A stretch of DNA of 64,000 nucleotides from Bacteroidales bacterium (GTDB taxonomy: Bacteria > Bacteroidota > Bacteroidia > Bacteroidales > UBA4417): positions 62,001-126,000 of the forward strand of contig JADJHD010000008.1 of NCBI GenBank assembly GCA_016707705.1. Direction: 5' to 3'. Below, in pieces: positions 26,290 to 35,982 of this stretch. A program made the position numbers and the translations under genes. How positions within the stretch are numbered: position 1 is the stretch's first letter; every line of letters begins with the position of its first letter. The notes beneath the pieces are model-generated. The model was not told the origin of the DNA. It made no database searches and was given only the letters and a program-made list of their open reading frames with translations.

Positions 26290-29200
26290 ATGAAACAAAT
26301 TCTACGCTTGAACAAGAAGATCTGCATGGCATTTGTGTTGATGTTATTCTACACATTTGCTATGGCTCAGGTTCGGTCTATTACAGGGACTGTGCTTGAC
26401 AGTCAGACCAATGAAACCTTGCCGGGTGCCTCCGTTGTTATTAAAGGCACCACTACCGGAGCAGCTACCGATGTAAACGGAAAATTCACACTGAGTTTAA
26501 CCGCTGACCAGAAGGTTCTTGTAGTTTCTTCCGTTGGATATGAAAGCAAGGAAGTTGCAGTGGGTGCACAAACAAACCTGATTATTGCACTCAAAACCTC
26601 TGCCACAAACCTGAATGAATTGGTAGTAGTTGGATATGGTTCTACAAAAGTGAAGGACCTGACCTCATCCATCACCACCATTAAATCGGAAGAACTGCTC
26701 AAAACACCTGCAGCTCAGCCTATGCAAGCTTTGCAGGGTAAAGTTGCCGGTATGCAGGTTGTCGCCAATGGAGGTCCCGGTAATGCCGCTACAATCAGAA
26801 TCCGCGGTATCGGTTCATTCCCTGGCAGGGACAACGAAGCACCTTTATATGTAGTTGATGGAATGTTCTTCGATAATATCGACTTCCTGAATCCTTCGGA
26901 TATAGCATCCATTTCAATCCTGAAAGATGCCTCAGCATCTGCCATTTATGGAGTTAGGGCTGCAAATGGTGTTGTGCTTATTGAAACCAAATCCGGATCC
27001 TTCAATCAAAAAACTGAAATCACCTATGATGGGTATGAAGGGTATCAGGTAGCTCAGAATGTTGTAAAAATGGCCAATGCCGAGCAGTTTACTACTATGG
27101 CAATGGAATCAGGATCAGCAGCTGACGCTTCCTTTATTCTGAATGCAATGCAGCGCTACGGCAGAAGCAGGGTTAACCCGAATGTACCTGACGTAAATAC
27201 TGACTGGTATGCAGAGATACTCCGTCCTGCAAGGATTTCAAATCACAGTCTGAGCTTTGATGGTGGAAATGAAAAAGCCAAGTATTCAATTGGTCTCAAC
27301 TACTTCGCACAGGAAGGTATCCTGAAATCAAAGAATTCCTATGAGCGTTTGAACCTCAGGAATAAGATTGATTTCAAGGTTAACGACTGGCTCTCAATAG
27401 GTGGAAACTTCATCTACAGCAATGCACTCAAGTTCAATGCTCCTTCAGGTGCCTGGAATGAGGCTTATTTCGCTGTTCCTATCATGCCGGTTATGGATGA
27501 CCTGAATACTGCAGCATTCCCAACCGCTTATGCAAATGCTCAGGATCTTGGTTACAGGAGCGGACAAAACCCCTTCCCTACCATGGACTACAATGAGGAC
27601 AAAATGAAGATCAGGAAAATGCTTGCCAATATGTATATGGAATTCAACCTGATCCCAAAAGTTTTGACATTCAAGAGCACCTATAATAATAACCTCTCAG
27701 CGATAGAGCAGAGGGTTGTTAATCTCCCCTGGTTCATTGGCAACAGCTTCCAGAATCCGGATGCTACTCTTACAAAGACAACCGCCAGCTACAATAATCA
27801 GATTTGGGATAATATCCTTACATATACTCAAAGCTTTGAAGAGCATAACCTTACACTTATGGCTGGTACCTCTTACAAAGATGAAGGATTTCAAAGTATG
27901 ACCGCTCAGGGAAAGAACTTTGATCCGGATATTGAACAGTCATGGTATCTCAGTCAGTCAGGAAACATTGTTACCCAGGGAGTTTATGACGATGGAGGAA
28001 GGCAATACGGAATGTCATATTTCAGCAGGCTTGCCTACAACTTCAGCAACAAATACCTGCTCTATGCAACCATGCGTGCTGACGGAAGCAACAAATACCA
28101 GCAGAAATGGGGATATTTCCCAACAGTTGGTGCCGGTTGGGTTGTATCAGAAGAAAAATTCCTGAAGAACTTTAAACCCATCAGCTTCCTAAAAATCAGG
28201 GCCAGCTGGGGACAACTTGGAAATGACCATATTCAGTCAAGTGATGGTACCAGAACTACAGATATCATTAAAACAACCCTTGGTGGTGTAGTATACTCAG
28301 GTACTGTTGCAAAGAACTATTACAATGAACTAAAATGGGAAGTTACTGAAGAAACCAACTTCGGTTTAACCGGAAGGTTCTTCAACGATAAACTCTCTGC
28401 AGATATCGATTACTATATCCGCGATACCAAGAATGCTGCAATTCCGGTAATCGTTCCTATGATTGGAGTTAGCGTTTTTAGGCCTGTTGGAGTTATCCGC
28501 AACTCAGGTATTGAAGTTGCACTTGCATGGTCAAACAAGGTTGGTGATAAACTCAGCTACACCGTTAGCGGAAATGTTGCAACCCTGAAGAATGAAGTTC
28601 TTGACCTTTACGGACAGAAATATCTTGATGGTGGTTCAGCAGAATTCCGTCAGAGAAGCTATGTTGGCGAAGCCCTTATGGCTTTCTATGGCCGCGAGGT
28701 AATTGGTGTTTACCAGACTCAGGACGAATGTGACCATGACCTGATCGCTATCGAAAATGGCCTGGTACCTGGTGACCTGAAATACAAGGATCAGAATGGT
28801 GATAATAAAATCAACGATGACGACCGCGTACTTCTGGGTTCCTATTTCCCAAATCTTACCTATGGTGCAAGTCTCGCAATTACCTACGGCATGTTTGATC
28901 TCTCAGCAACTCTTTACGGACAATCAGGCAATAAAATCCTGAACCGCAAGCGTGGTGAACTTATCTGGACTGCTGACGGCAACCTTGATGCTGATCTGGC
29001 TGAAAACCGCTGGCATGGTGAAGGAACATCTGATCTGTATCCATCTGCAGCAGGACTGCGTAAAGGATGGAATCAGAAAATGAGCAACTACTTCGTTGAA
29101 GACGGTTCATTCTTCCGCATCCAGAATGTTCAGATTGGTTATACCATTAAGAACAGCTCATGGTTAGGTGGCAATTTCCCTGTAACACGCATCAACTTCA

Positions 29201-29325
29201 CAGCGGATCGTCCACTCACTGTATTCAAATATAACGGTTTTACACCTGAAGTTGCTAACGGTTGGGATTCCCAAACCTACCCGGTTCCAGCAGTTTACAC
29301 TATCGGTCTTAACGTAAAACTCTAA
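26290..29325 (+). CDS. susC: SusC-family TonB-dependent outer membrane transporter
   Basis: The 1011-residue protein carries a signal peptide (to MAQ, 26), a carboxypeptidase-regulatory-like domain (about 30-110, SITGTVLDSQTNETLPGASV), a TonB-box-like LNELVVVGYGST (about 112), a plug (about 120-225, LQGKVAGMQVVANGG), and a beta-barrel to the end. SusC imports oligosaccharides bound by SusD through a TonB-driven pore. It precedes susD by 6 bases. The start at ATG 26290 fits the signal peptide. Together with the two following genes it forms the binding and import unit of the PUL. Confidence 0.95.
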   Translation: MKQILRLNKKICMAFVLMLFYTFAMAQVRSITGTVLDSQTNETLPGASVVIKGTTTGAATDVNGKFTLSLTADQKVLVVSSVGYESKEVAVGAQTNLIIALKTSATNLNELVVVGYGSTKVKDLTSSITTIKSEELLKTPAAQPMQALQGKVAGMQVVANGGPGNAATIRIRGIGSFPGRDNEAPLYVVDGMFFDNIDFLNPSDIASISILKDASASAIYGVRAANGVVLIETKSGSFNQKTEITYDGYEGYQVAQNVVKMANAEQFTTMAMESGSAADASFILNAMQRYGRSRVNPNVPDVNTDWYAEILRPARISNHSLSFDGGNEKAKYSIGLNYFAQEGILKSKNSYERLNLRNKIDFKVNDWLSIGGNFIYSNALKFNAPSGAWNEAYFAVPIMPVMDDLNTAAFPTAYANAQDLGYRSGQNPFPTMDYNEDKMKIRKMLANMYMEFNLIPKVLTFKSTYNNNLSAIEQRVVNLPWFIGNSFQNPDATLTKTTASYNNQIWDNILTYTQSFEEHNLTLMAGTSYKDEGFQSMTAQGKNFDPDIEQSWYLSQSGNIVTQGVYDDGGRQYGMSYFSRLAYNFSNKYLLYATMRADGSNKYQQKWGYFPTVGAGWVVSEEKFLKNFKPISFLKIRASWGQLGNDHIQSSDGTRTTDIIKTTLGGVVYSGTVAKNYYNELKWEVTEETNFGLTGRFFNDKLSADIDYYIRDTKNAAIPVIVPMIGVSVFRPVGVIRNSGIEVALAWSNKVGDKLSYTVSGNVATLKNEVLDLYGQKYLDGGSAEFRQRSYVGEALMAFYGREVIGVYQTQDECDHDLIAIENGLVPGDLKYKDQNGDNKINDDDRVLLGSYFPNLTYGASLAITYGMFDLSATLYGQSGNKILNRKRGELIWTADGNLDADLAENRWHGEGTSDLYPSAAGLRKGWNQKMSNYFVEDGSFFRIQNVQIGYTIKNSSWLGGNFPVTRINFTADRPLTVFKYNGFTPEVANGWDSQTYPVPAVYTIGLNVKL

Positions 29326-29331
29326 CCTAAA

Positions 29332-30873
29332 ATGATGAAATATATGAAAGCAATTCGATATATAGTACCAGCAGCCTTACTTTTTGCCACCGTGATAGCA
29401 TTATCCGGCTGCAACAAAGTAGTGGATGAACCTGCTGAAAACAGGACCTTTACCGAAGGCACAGATTATACGATCAGCAGTAATATGATACTGCCTCTTC
29501 TTGGCACCTATGCCGAGTTGAACAATACCGAATGGGAAGACTTCCCTCTTATTTCTGTTAGAGGTGATGATGTTAATGCCGGTGGACTTGGTGATCAGCA
29601 GGATTATGCTGAAACCGACAGCTACAGATATAATAAGGATTACTGGATGTACAATTCACTTTGGCAGAATTACCATCAGAATATCTTCTCCGCCAATTCA
29701 GCAATTGAACAGATTGCCCTCTACAAGGAAAATGCCACCAACAAAGCTCTTGCTGACCAGTACTCAGCTGAAGCCAAGGTTCTTCGCTCATGGTGGCTCC
29801 TTCAGCTAAGCCGCGTTTGGGGCTCGCTTCTGATTCCGATGTCGTCTGATCCTTCTGAATTATTACAGGCTACACTTTCCACCAAGGATGAAGTAATGCA
29901 GCATATATCAGATCAAATGGACGAAGCTATTCCATTCCTTCTGGCTGTCAGGCCCAATGAGCGCACTGATATCCCCGGTGGTGTTACCAAATACACTGCT
30001 GAAGCAATCAAGGCTCTTGCAAACCTGGAACTGAAGAACTATCAGAAAGTTGCCGATGCAACCGGTGATATTATCAGTTCAGGTAAATTCACTCTGGAAT
30101 CAGATTACTATGAACTCTTCAAGCTGCAAGGCAAGCTGAACAATGAGAACCTGCTCGAAATGCAGTATTCAGACCTCGGACAGGGTTCAGGCGACAACTA
30201 CTCATACCTTTTTGCATTCTTCGGGCCTCAGGGCTGGACTCCTAAAGTTACCGGTGCCGGTGATGGCTGGGGATTCTATGAGCCAAGTCTGAAATACATC
30301 AAGTTCATGCTCGACAGAGGCGAAGAAACCCGTCTGAAAACCAGTGTTATCTTCACGAACCGTGGTATCGCCGAACTGAAAAAAGCTCCTGGTTATGATA
30401 ATCTGCCAGCATGGATTACAAACACCACAGCTTCCGGAGATATTTTCAACGACTATGCAAGAGCATTATTTACCTCCGGCAAGCATTATCTGCCATCCGA
30501 TCAGCTTACCGCAGGACGCACCGATTACGGAACCAACAAGAACTTCACCTGCATCCGCTATGCTGAAGTATTGCTGATGTACGCCGAAGCCCTTACCCAG
30601 GGTGCCACCGGTTCTGCAGGTACAGCCGATGCTGCCGTCAACCAGGTGCGTGAAAGGGCTGGCTTGTCAGCTTTATCTGGTGTTACCAATGCAAATGTAA
30701 TGGATGAGAAATTTGCTGAGCTTGCCATGGAGTGGGGAACCCGCTACTATGATATGGTCAGGCTTGGGAAAACTGAAGAGTTGAGCTATGATGGCAGAAC
30801 TTTCAGCGCTGATAAAACCTTCCTCCCATATCCTCAGACTCAGCTTGACTTACTGCCAAACCTGAAGCAATAA
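29332..30873 (+). CDS. susD: SusD/RagB-family outer membrane glycan-binding lipoprotein
   Basis: The 513-residue product has a lipoprotein signal (lipobox LSGC, Cys27) and the typical SusD architecture. The N-terminal helical TPR-like region includes YNSLWQNYHQNIFSANSAIEQI and AEAKVLRSWWLLQLSRVWGSLLI. The C-terminal SusD signature includes TCIRYAEVLLMYAEAL. It caps the SusC barrel as a lid and binds oligosaccharide. It starts 6 bases after susC and is followed after 31 bases by the LamG lipoprotein. Confidence 0.95.
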   Translation: MMKYMKAIRYIVPAALLFATVIALSGCNKVVDEPAENRTFTEGTDYTISSNMILPLLGTYAELNNTEWEDFPLISVRGDDVNAGGLGDQQDYAETDSYRYNKDYWMYNSLWQNYHQNIFSANSAIEQIALYKENATNKALADQYSAEAKVLRSWWLLQLSRVWGSLLIPMSSDPSELLQATLSTKDEVMQHISDQMDEAIPFLLAVRPNERTDIPGGVTKYTAEAIKALANLELKNYQKVADATGDIISSGKFTLESDYYELFKLQGKLNNENLLEMQYSDLGQGSGDNYSYLFAFFGPQGWTPKVTGAGDGWGFYEPSLKYIKFMLDRGEETRLKTSVIFTNRGIAELKKAPGYDNLPAWITNTTASGDIFNDYARALFTSGKHYLPSDQLTAGRTDYGTNKNFTCIRYAEVLLMYAEALTQGATGSAGTADAAVNQVRERAGLSALSGVTNANVMDEKFAELAMEWGTRYYDMVRLGKTEELSYDGRTFSADKTFLPYPQTQLDLLPNLKQ

Positions 30874-30904
30874 ATCATTCCATTGATCTCTAAAACAAAG
30901 AAAT

Positions 30905-31954
30905 ATGAAAATCCTAAAATATTTGATGATTTCTTCACTGCTGATAGTGATTGCTACAGCATGTGAAAAAGGAATTGACCCGATTTCATCCGTTGCTCCG
31001 GGAACTGATGAATCCGCCCCTGAACTTACCATCAACTTCCCTCTTGAAGGAACACTTATTCGTGTTCCCGAAGAAATTGCCACCATCAATATCAAGGTTG
31101 AAGCAGTTGATGATATTGAACTAAAGGATGTAAAGCTCCAAATGGACGGAACTGAGATCGCTTCATTCAACACCTTTAAGGACTACAGGCGCGCAATGCT
31201 GACTTATTCCTACAATAATGTTACTGATGGCGAACACACCTTAACCGTTGTAGCAACCGACCTTACAGGCAAGAACATAAGCAAGTCGGTTAACTTCAAG
31301 AAGGTTGCTCCCTATGCAGCCCTCGATGGTGAAGTATTCTACATGCCTTTCGATGGTGATTATGTTGAACTGGTTTCTGTAAATGAAGCGGAAGTCCATG
31401 GTGCTCCTTCCTTCGTTGATGGCAAGGTTGGTAAAGCCTATAAAGGTGCAACTGATGCTTACCTTTCCTTCCCTTCAGCCGGATTACTTGGAGGCGAATT
31501 TAGTACTTCCTTCTGGTACAAACTCGACGGAACTCCCAAGAGGGGTGGTCTTCTCGCAATCAGTCCGGTTGGCGACAGCAGGTCTGTTGGATTCAGGATG
31601 GCCCGTGAAGACAATGGCGCAAACCAGAATCTCTTCGTGAACTTCGGAATTACTGATTCAGAAGTGTGGATGAATCCTTTTATCACAGTTGCCCCATCCG
31701 ATAGTTGGATGCATATTGTCGTATCCATTTCAGGAACTGAGGCAAATATCTATGTGAATGACCAACTGGTAAAAACAGCGCCCATCACTACCCCGATCGA
31801 CTGGACCGGGTGTTCTTCAATATCTATTGGCTCTGGAATGCCAAACTTCGGTTATTGGGAACATTATTCCGACCTCAGTCAATATGATGAGCTCCGTATT
31901 TTCACCAAAGCTCTTAGTGCTGATGAAGTACACAGTATCTATACAATGAAATAA
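30905..31954 (+). CDS. LamG/ConA-like surface glycan-binding lipoprotein
   Basis: The 349-residue product has a lipoprotein signal (IATAC, Cys20), an Ig-like domain (about 35-140, PELTINFPLEGTLI and DIELKDVKLQMDG), and a C-terminal LamG/concanavalin-like domain (about 145-349, FSTSFWYKLDG and IDWTGCSSISIGSGM). The position after susD and the lack of catalytic motifs make a surface glycan-binding protein likely. It is the third and last gene of the import unit; a hairpin terminator follows. Confidence 0.8.
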   Translation: MKILKYLMISSLLIVIATACEKGIDPISSVAPGTDESAPELTINFPLEGTLIRVPEEIATINIKVEAVDDIELKDVKLQMDGTEIASFNTFKDYRRAMLTYSYNNVTDGEHTLTVVATDLTGKNISKSVNFKKVAPYAALDGEVFYMPFDGDYVELVSVNEAEVHGAPSFVDGKVGKAYKGATDAYLSFPSAGLLGGEFSTSFWYKLDGTPKRGGLLAISPVGDSRSVGFRMAREDNGANQNLFVNFGITDSEVWMNPFITVAPSDSWMHIVVSISGTEANIYVNDQLVKTAPITTPIDWTGCSSISIGSGMPNFGYWEHYSDLSQYDELRIFTKALSADEVHSIYTMK

Positions 31955-31978
31955 TCATTGTGAATACCTGTTAAAGAG

Positions 31979-32010
31979 AAAGAGGGCAAGGAAGTATCCC
32001 TGCCCTCTTT
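31979..32010 (+). terminator. Hairpin terminator after the SusCD-SGBP unit
   Basis: A perfect 10-bp stem AAAGAGGGCA / TGCCCTCTTT (31979-31988 with 32001-32010) has a 12-base loop with two extra internal GC pairs. It may partly separate the binding and import unit from the enzyme genes, giving higher susCD expression. Confidence 0.7.
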
Positions 32011-32103
32011 CATCTTAAACAGTTCACTAAAAATCCTGACTTATTTAATTCAGATAAGTTTTCTTGTTCACTCTCCTTCTTCCAACCAATCCCAACCATT
32101 GTC

Positions 32104-34110
32104 ATGAAGTATCCCGGACGGAAACTCAATTATACGCTTACTGCCTTAACCGTCAGTATACTTCTTTCCCTGTTGTTGTTCATTTCCTGTAAGAAGGATC
32201 CTGATTCCTCCAGCTCAAGCATGGATTTTAAATCCTGTTCTATCGGGACTATCCAGCTTCACTTTGCAGCTGAAACAAACAATGTCCCGCTCAATAAAGA
32301 CATTATTATCTCCTTTTCTTGTCCGGTTGATACCAGCAAGGCAAAGTCATTCATCTATCTGAATGATAAAAACGGATCTACCATGCAGGGCATCCGATTC
32401 ACTTTTACCAATGGCGACAGCACTGTAACCCTGAAGCATTCCAATTTTGCAAAATTGGAAAGCTACACTCTCGTGATGACCTCTTCTCTCAAAGGAAGAA
32501 ACGGACAATCGTTCAGTGGAATGGAGCTTAAATTTACCACTGCATCAGGAGTTTTTACATTGAAAAGCATTAAGCTTGAGAATAAAGACTTCTCAGGTAG
32601 CAATCACCCATACAATATAAAAAGGCAAGGCTCTTCCTTTGATTTGGAATTCTCCGAAGCTATTGATACTAATTTGATTAAGAGTAAATTTTCGATATCC
32701 GGTTCAACAATTTTCAATATTTCGGTAAGTAACGATATGAAGTCTGTTCATTTGGTTTACCCAGCTGAACTTGGTGGTTACAGAAAGTACACCTTTAATG
32801 TATCTACGGCATTAAGATCGGCTACCGGCTATAATTTCGGCGGTTTCAGCAACTGGTTTATCACTGCTGTTGATTCAACCTTGAAGTTCCCGCTTATTTC
32901 TGATGAAGAACTTCTTACCCTGATTCAAAAACAGACCTTCAAATTCTTTTATGACTATGCTCACCCTGCAAGTGGCATGGCTCGTGAGAGATACGGTTCA
33001 GGCGACATCGTTACCTCAGGAGGCTCCGGATTTGGAGTCATGGCACTTATTGTTGGTATTGAAAGGGGCTTTATAACACGTTCGGAAGGACTTACACGCC
33101 TCGATAAGATTGTAAGCTTCCTCGAAACCTGCGACCGTTTCCATGGTGCCTGGTCGCACTGGATCAATGGCAGCACAGGAAAGGTGGTTCCGTTCGGACA
33201 AAAGGATAATGGAGGCGACCTTGTGGAAACAGCATATATGGCTCAGGGGCTGCTTACAATGCGACAGTATCTTAATCCATCAGTTACCGAAGAAAGCAAC
33301 CTGATCAGCAGAATTACCGCCCTTTATAATGGCATTGAGTGGGATTGGTATACGCGCGGCGGGCAAAGTGTGCTTTATTGGCATTGGTCGCCTAACTATG
33401 GCTGGGATATGAATTTCAAGATTCAGGGCTACAATGAAACGCTGATCACGTATGTAATGGCAGCAGCCTCCCCAACTCATACTATTCCTGCATCTGCTTA
33501 CACAATTGGCTATGCGAGGAACGGAGGGATTATCAATGGAAAGTCCTTCTACAATTATGTGCTGCCTGTTGGCTTCGACTATGGAGGCCCGCTATTCTTT
33601 GCACATTACTCATTTCTCGGACTAGATCCCAGAAACCTATCCGACCAGTATGCCAATTACTGGACTCAGAATGTGAATCATTCACTTATAAACTGGGCAT
33701 ATTGCGCCGATAATCCAAAGAACTTCCCGAATTACAGCGAATCTTGCTGGGGACTAACAGCAAGTGATATTCCTTCAGGCTATTCAGCAAATGAACCTAC
33801 AAATGACATTGGTGTAATTTCACCCACGGCAGCAGTATCATCCCTGCCCTACACCCCGGAGCAATCCATGAAAGCCATCAGATTCTTCTACTATATCCTT
33901 GGTGACAAGCTATGGGGTGATTATGGCTTTTATGATGCATTCGACATTCACAGCGGCTGGTGGGCTGATTCATTCCTGGCTATTGACCAGGGGCCTGAAG
34001 TATGCATGATTGAAAACTACAGGACAGGGCTGCTATGGAATCTGTTTATGCAGGCACCTGAAGTTCAGTCTGGATTAACCAAATTAGGATTTACCTATAA
34101 GAAGAAATGA
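32104..34110 (+). CDS. GH144-like lipoprotein glucanase with two N-terminal Ig-like domains (copy 1)
   Basis: The 668-residue lipoprotein (lipobox FISC) has two Big_5-like Ig domains (about 50-148 and 150-258) and a C-terminal alpha/alpha-barrel glycoamylase-like/GH144 domain (about 265-668). The domain begins EELLTLIQKQTFKFFYDYA. It keeps DLVE (Asp372, Glu375) and a second glutamate in GYNE (Glu445), 73 residues on. This fits the spacing of the acidic residues reported for the Chitinophaga endo-beta-1,2-glucanase, but is from memory. The WHWSP motif is also present. GH144 hydrolyses beta-1,2-glucan. Its stop overlaps the start of the GH43-like gene (ATGA). Confidence 0.88.
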   Translation: MKYPGRKLNYTLTALTVSILLSLLLFISCKKDPDSSSSSMDFKSCSIGTIQLHFAAETNNVPLNKDIIISFSCPVDTSKAKSFIYLNDKNGSTMQGIRFTFTNGDSTVTLKHSNFAKLESYTLVMTSSLKGRNGQSFSGMELKFTTASGVFTLKSIKLENKDFSGSNHPYNIKRQGSSFDLEFSEAIDTNLIKSKFSISGSTIFNISVSNDMKSVHLVYPAELGGYRKYTFNVSTALRSATGYNFGGFSNWFITAVDSTLKFPLISDEELLTLIQKQTFKFFYDYAHPASGMARERYGSGDIVTSGGSGFGVMALIVGIERGFITRSEGLTRLDKIVSFLETCDRFHGAWSHWINGSTGKVVPFGQKDNGGDLVETAYMAQGLLTMRQYLNPSVTEESNLISRITALYNGIEWDWYTRGGQSVLYWHWSPNYGWDMNFKIQGYNETLITYVMAAASPTHTIPASAYTIGYARNGGIINGKSFYNYVLPVGFDYGGPLFFAHYSFLGLDPRNLSDQYANYWTQNVNHSLINWAYCADNPKNFPNYSESCWGLTASDIPSGYSANEPTNDIGVISPTAAVSSLPYTPEQSMKAIRFFYYILGDKLWGDYGFYDAFDIHSGWWADSFLAIDQGPEVCMIENYRTGLLWNLFMQAPEVQSGLTKLGFTYKKK

Positions 34111-35966
34111 GAAGAGCAGAAACGAAAGTACTCCTGACTGCGGCAGTTCTTATGCTGCTAACAGGCATTATGTCAGCTCAGGACCTCAGTAAATTCCGCA
34201 CAAAATGGTTTGACCCTGAGGCAAAGATGCACACATACTGCAATCCCATGAACATCGACTATACCTTTGAGTATCTCAATGGTAATTCAAGAGTAACCCC
34301 TTTCCGTTCAACCGCTGACCCCCTGATTTTAGTCTACAAGGATGAATATTACCTTTTCTGCAGCAATCAGTCAGGATTCTATTGGTCAAAAGATCTTGGG
34401 AACTGGAACTTTATCTATTCCTCTTTCCAACGAAATCAGGATCAGGATGACCTTTGTGCTCCTGCAGCTGTAGTTTTGGGAGATTCCATTGTCCTGATGG
34501 GCTCAACCTATGAAAGTCTTCCTATATGGTATTCCACCAATCCCAAAAGCGGCAGATGGCAACACCTCACCGATGCATCCAAGCTTCCGGCCTGGGATCC
34601 CGGATTATTACTTGATGATGACGGACACCTCTATCTTTATTATGGCTCCAGCGGTAGTCTGCCTGTAAGGGGAGTTGAACTTGATCGTAAAACTTTCCTG
34701 CCTTTAGGAGACCAGTCTATGTACCAGGAACTATACAAGGCGACTGATCTTATGGATAAGCAGAAAGCCCCGGGTAATATCAAGGAACTTGTAGGACTGA
34801 AGCCGGAAATCCATGGTTGGGAAAGATTTGGGTGGAATAATGACGATCCGAATCCGCAATGGGGCAATTTCATTGAAGGACCCTGGATGAACAAGCATAA
34901 TGGCAAGTACTATCTGCAATACGGAGCTCCCGGAACTGAATTCAAGGTTTACGCAGACGGTACCTGGGTTTCTGATCATCCGCTGGGACCTTTTACCTAC
35001 CAGACCCACAACCCCGTATCCTACAAACCGGGAGGATTCGTTAAGGGGGCAGGCCATGGCGGAACTTTCGCTGATCTGTATGGAAACTATTGGCATACAG
35101 CTACCTGTATAATCTCAGTTAAGTATAAGTTCGAAAGAAGAATTGGATTGTACCCAGCAGGATTTGATAAAGAAGGCGTCATGTATTGCAATACTGCTTT
35201 TGGAGATTACCCAACTACCCTTCCAACGGCTTCCTCCAATCATATTGATGGGCGCTTCAAAGGATGGATGCTGCTATCGAATAACAAGAAAGTCCAGGCA
35301 TCAAGTTTAGACAGCATTTATAAGCCCGAATTTGCCCTGGATGAAGATATGTCTACATACTGGAGTGCATCGTCTGCAAATCCCGGTGAATGGCTTCAGA
35401 TTGACCTTGGTGAATCATGCACAGTAAATGCCATTCAGGTAAACTACGCTGATCACCGCTCAAATCAGCATGGTAAGGCGATGGATCTTTATCATCAGTA
35501 TAAAATCTATCATTCAGCAGATGGAAAAAACTGGGAACTCCTGGTTGATAAAAGCTATAATGACAAGGATACACCTCATGACTACATTGAACTCACCAAT
35601 GCAGTGAATACCCGCTATCTGAAACTGCTTAATGTGCACATGGCCACAGGGTATTTTGCGATTTGCGGTTTCAGGGTCTTTGGACATGGAACAGGTGCAC
35701 AGCCGGTGGAAGTTGAAGGTTTTAAGGTGAACAGGTCAGCTGAGGACTCAAGAAATGCAATGATTCACTGGCAGGCTTCAAATGCCTATGGGTACAACAT
35801 TTATTACGGAATTGCTCCTGACAGACAATACAACTGCATTACCGTGAATAATGCAACAGAATACGATTTCCGGGGAATGGATAAGGGAACCACTTACTAT
35901 TTCAGCATTGAGGCCCTGAATGAAAACGGTATCTCCGGCAGAAGCTCAATTATTAAAGTAGATTAA
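34107..35966 (+). CDS. GH43-like five-bladed propeller with F5/8C (CBM32) and FN3 domains
   Basis: The 619-residue secreted protein (signal to SAQ, 25) has a GH43-clan beta-propeller (about 40-380) with the expected triad: Asp71 (STADPLIL), Asp164 (AWDPGLLLDDDG) and Glu257 (FIEGPWM). A C-terminal F5/8-type C domain (about 395-530, EWLQIDLGESCTVNAIQVNY) and an FN3 domain (about 540-619, AYGYNIYYGIAPD) follow. GH43 enzymes remove arabinose, xylose or galactose; the sugar cannot be told from these residues. Translationally coupled to the preceding GH144-like gene through a 4-base overlap, so probably a debranching enzyme of the same glycan. Confidence 0.82.
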   Translation: MRRAETKVLLTAAVLMLLTGIMSAQDLSKFRTKWFDPEAKMHTYCNPMNIDYTFEYLNGNSRVTPFRSTADPLILVYKDEYYLFCSNQSGFYWSKDLGNWNFIYSSFQRNQDQDDLCAPAAVVLGDSIVLMGSTYESLPIWYSTNPKSGRWQHLTDASKLPAWDPGLLLDDDGHLYLYYGSSGSLPVRGVELDRKTFLPLGDQSMYQELYKATDLMDKQKAPGNIKELVGLKPEIHGWERFGWNNDDPNPQWGNFIEGPWMNKHNGKYYLQYGAPGTEFKVYADGTWVSDHPLGPFTYQTHNPVSYKPGGFVKGAGHGGTFADLYGNYWHTATCIISVKYKFERRIGLYPAGFDKEGVMYCNTAFGDYPTTLPTASSNHIDGRFKGWMLLSNNKKVQASSLDSIYKPEFALDEDMSTYWSASSANPGEWLQIDLGESCTVNAIQVNYADHRSNQHGKAMDLYHQYKIYHSADGKNWELLVDKSYNDKDTPHDYIELTNAVNTRYLKLLNVHMATGYFAICGFRVFGHGTGAQPVEVEGFKVNRSAEDSRNAMIHWQASNAYGYNIYYGIAPDRQYNCITVNNATEYDFRGMDKGTTYYFSIEALNENGISGRSSIIKVD

Positions 35967-35982
35967 CGCAAATAACATAATC

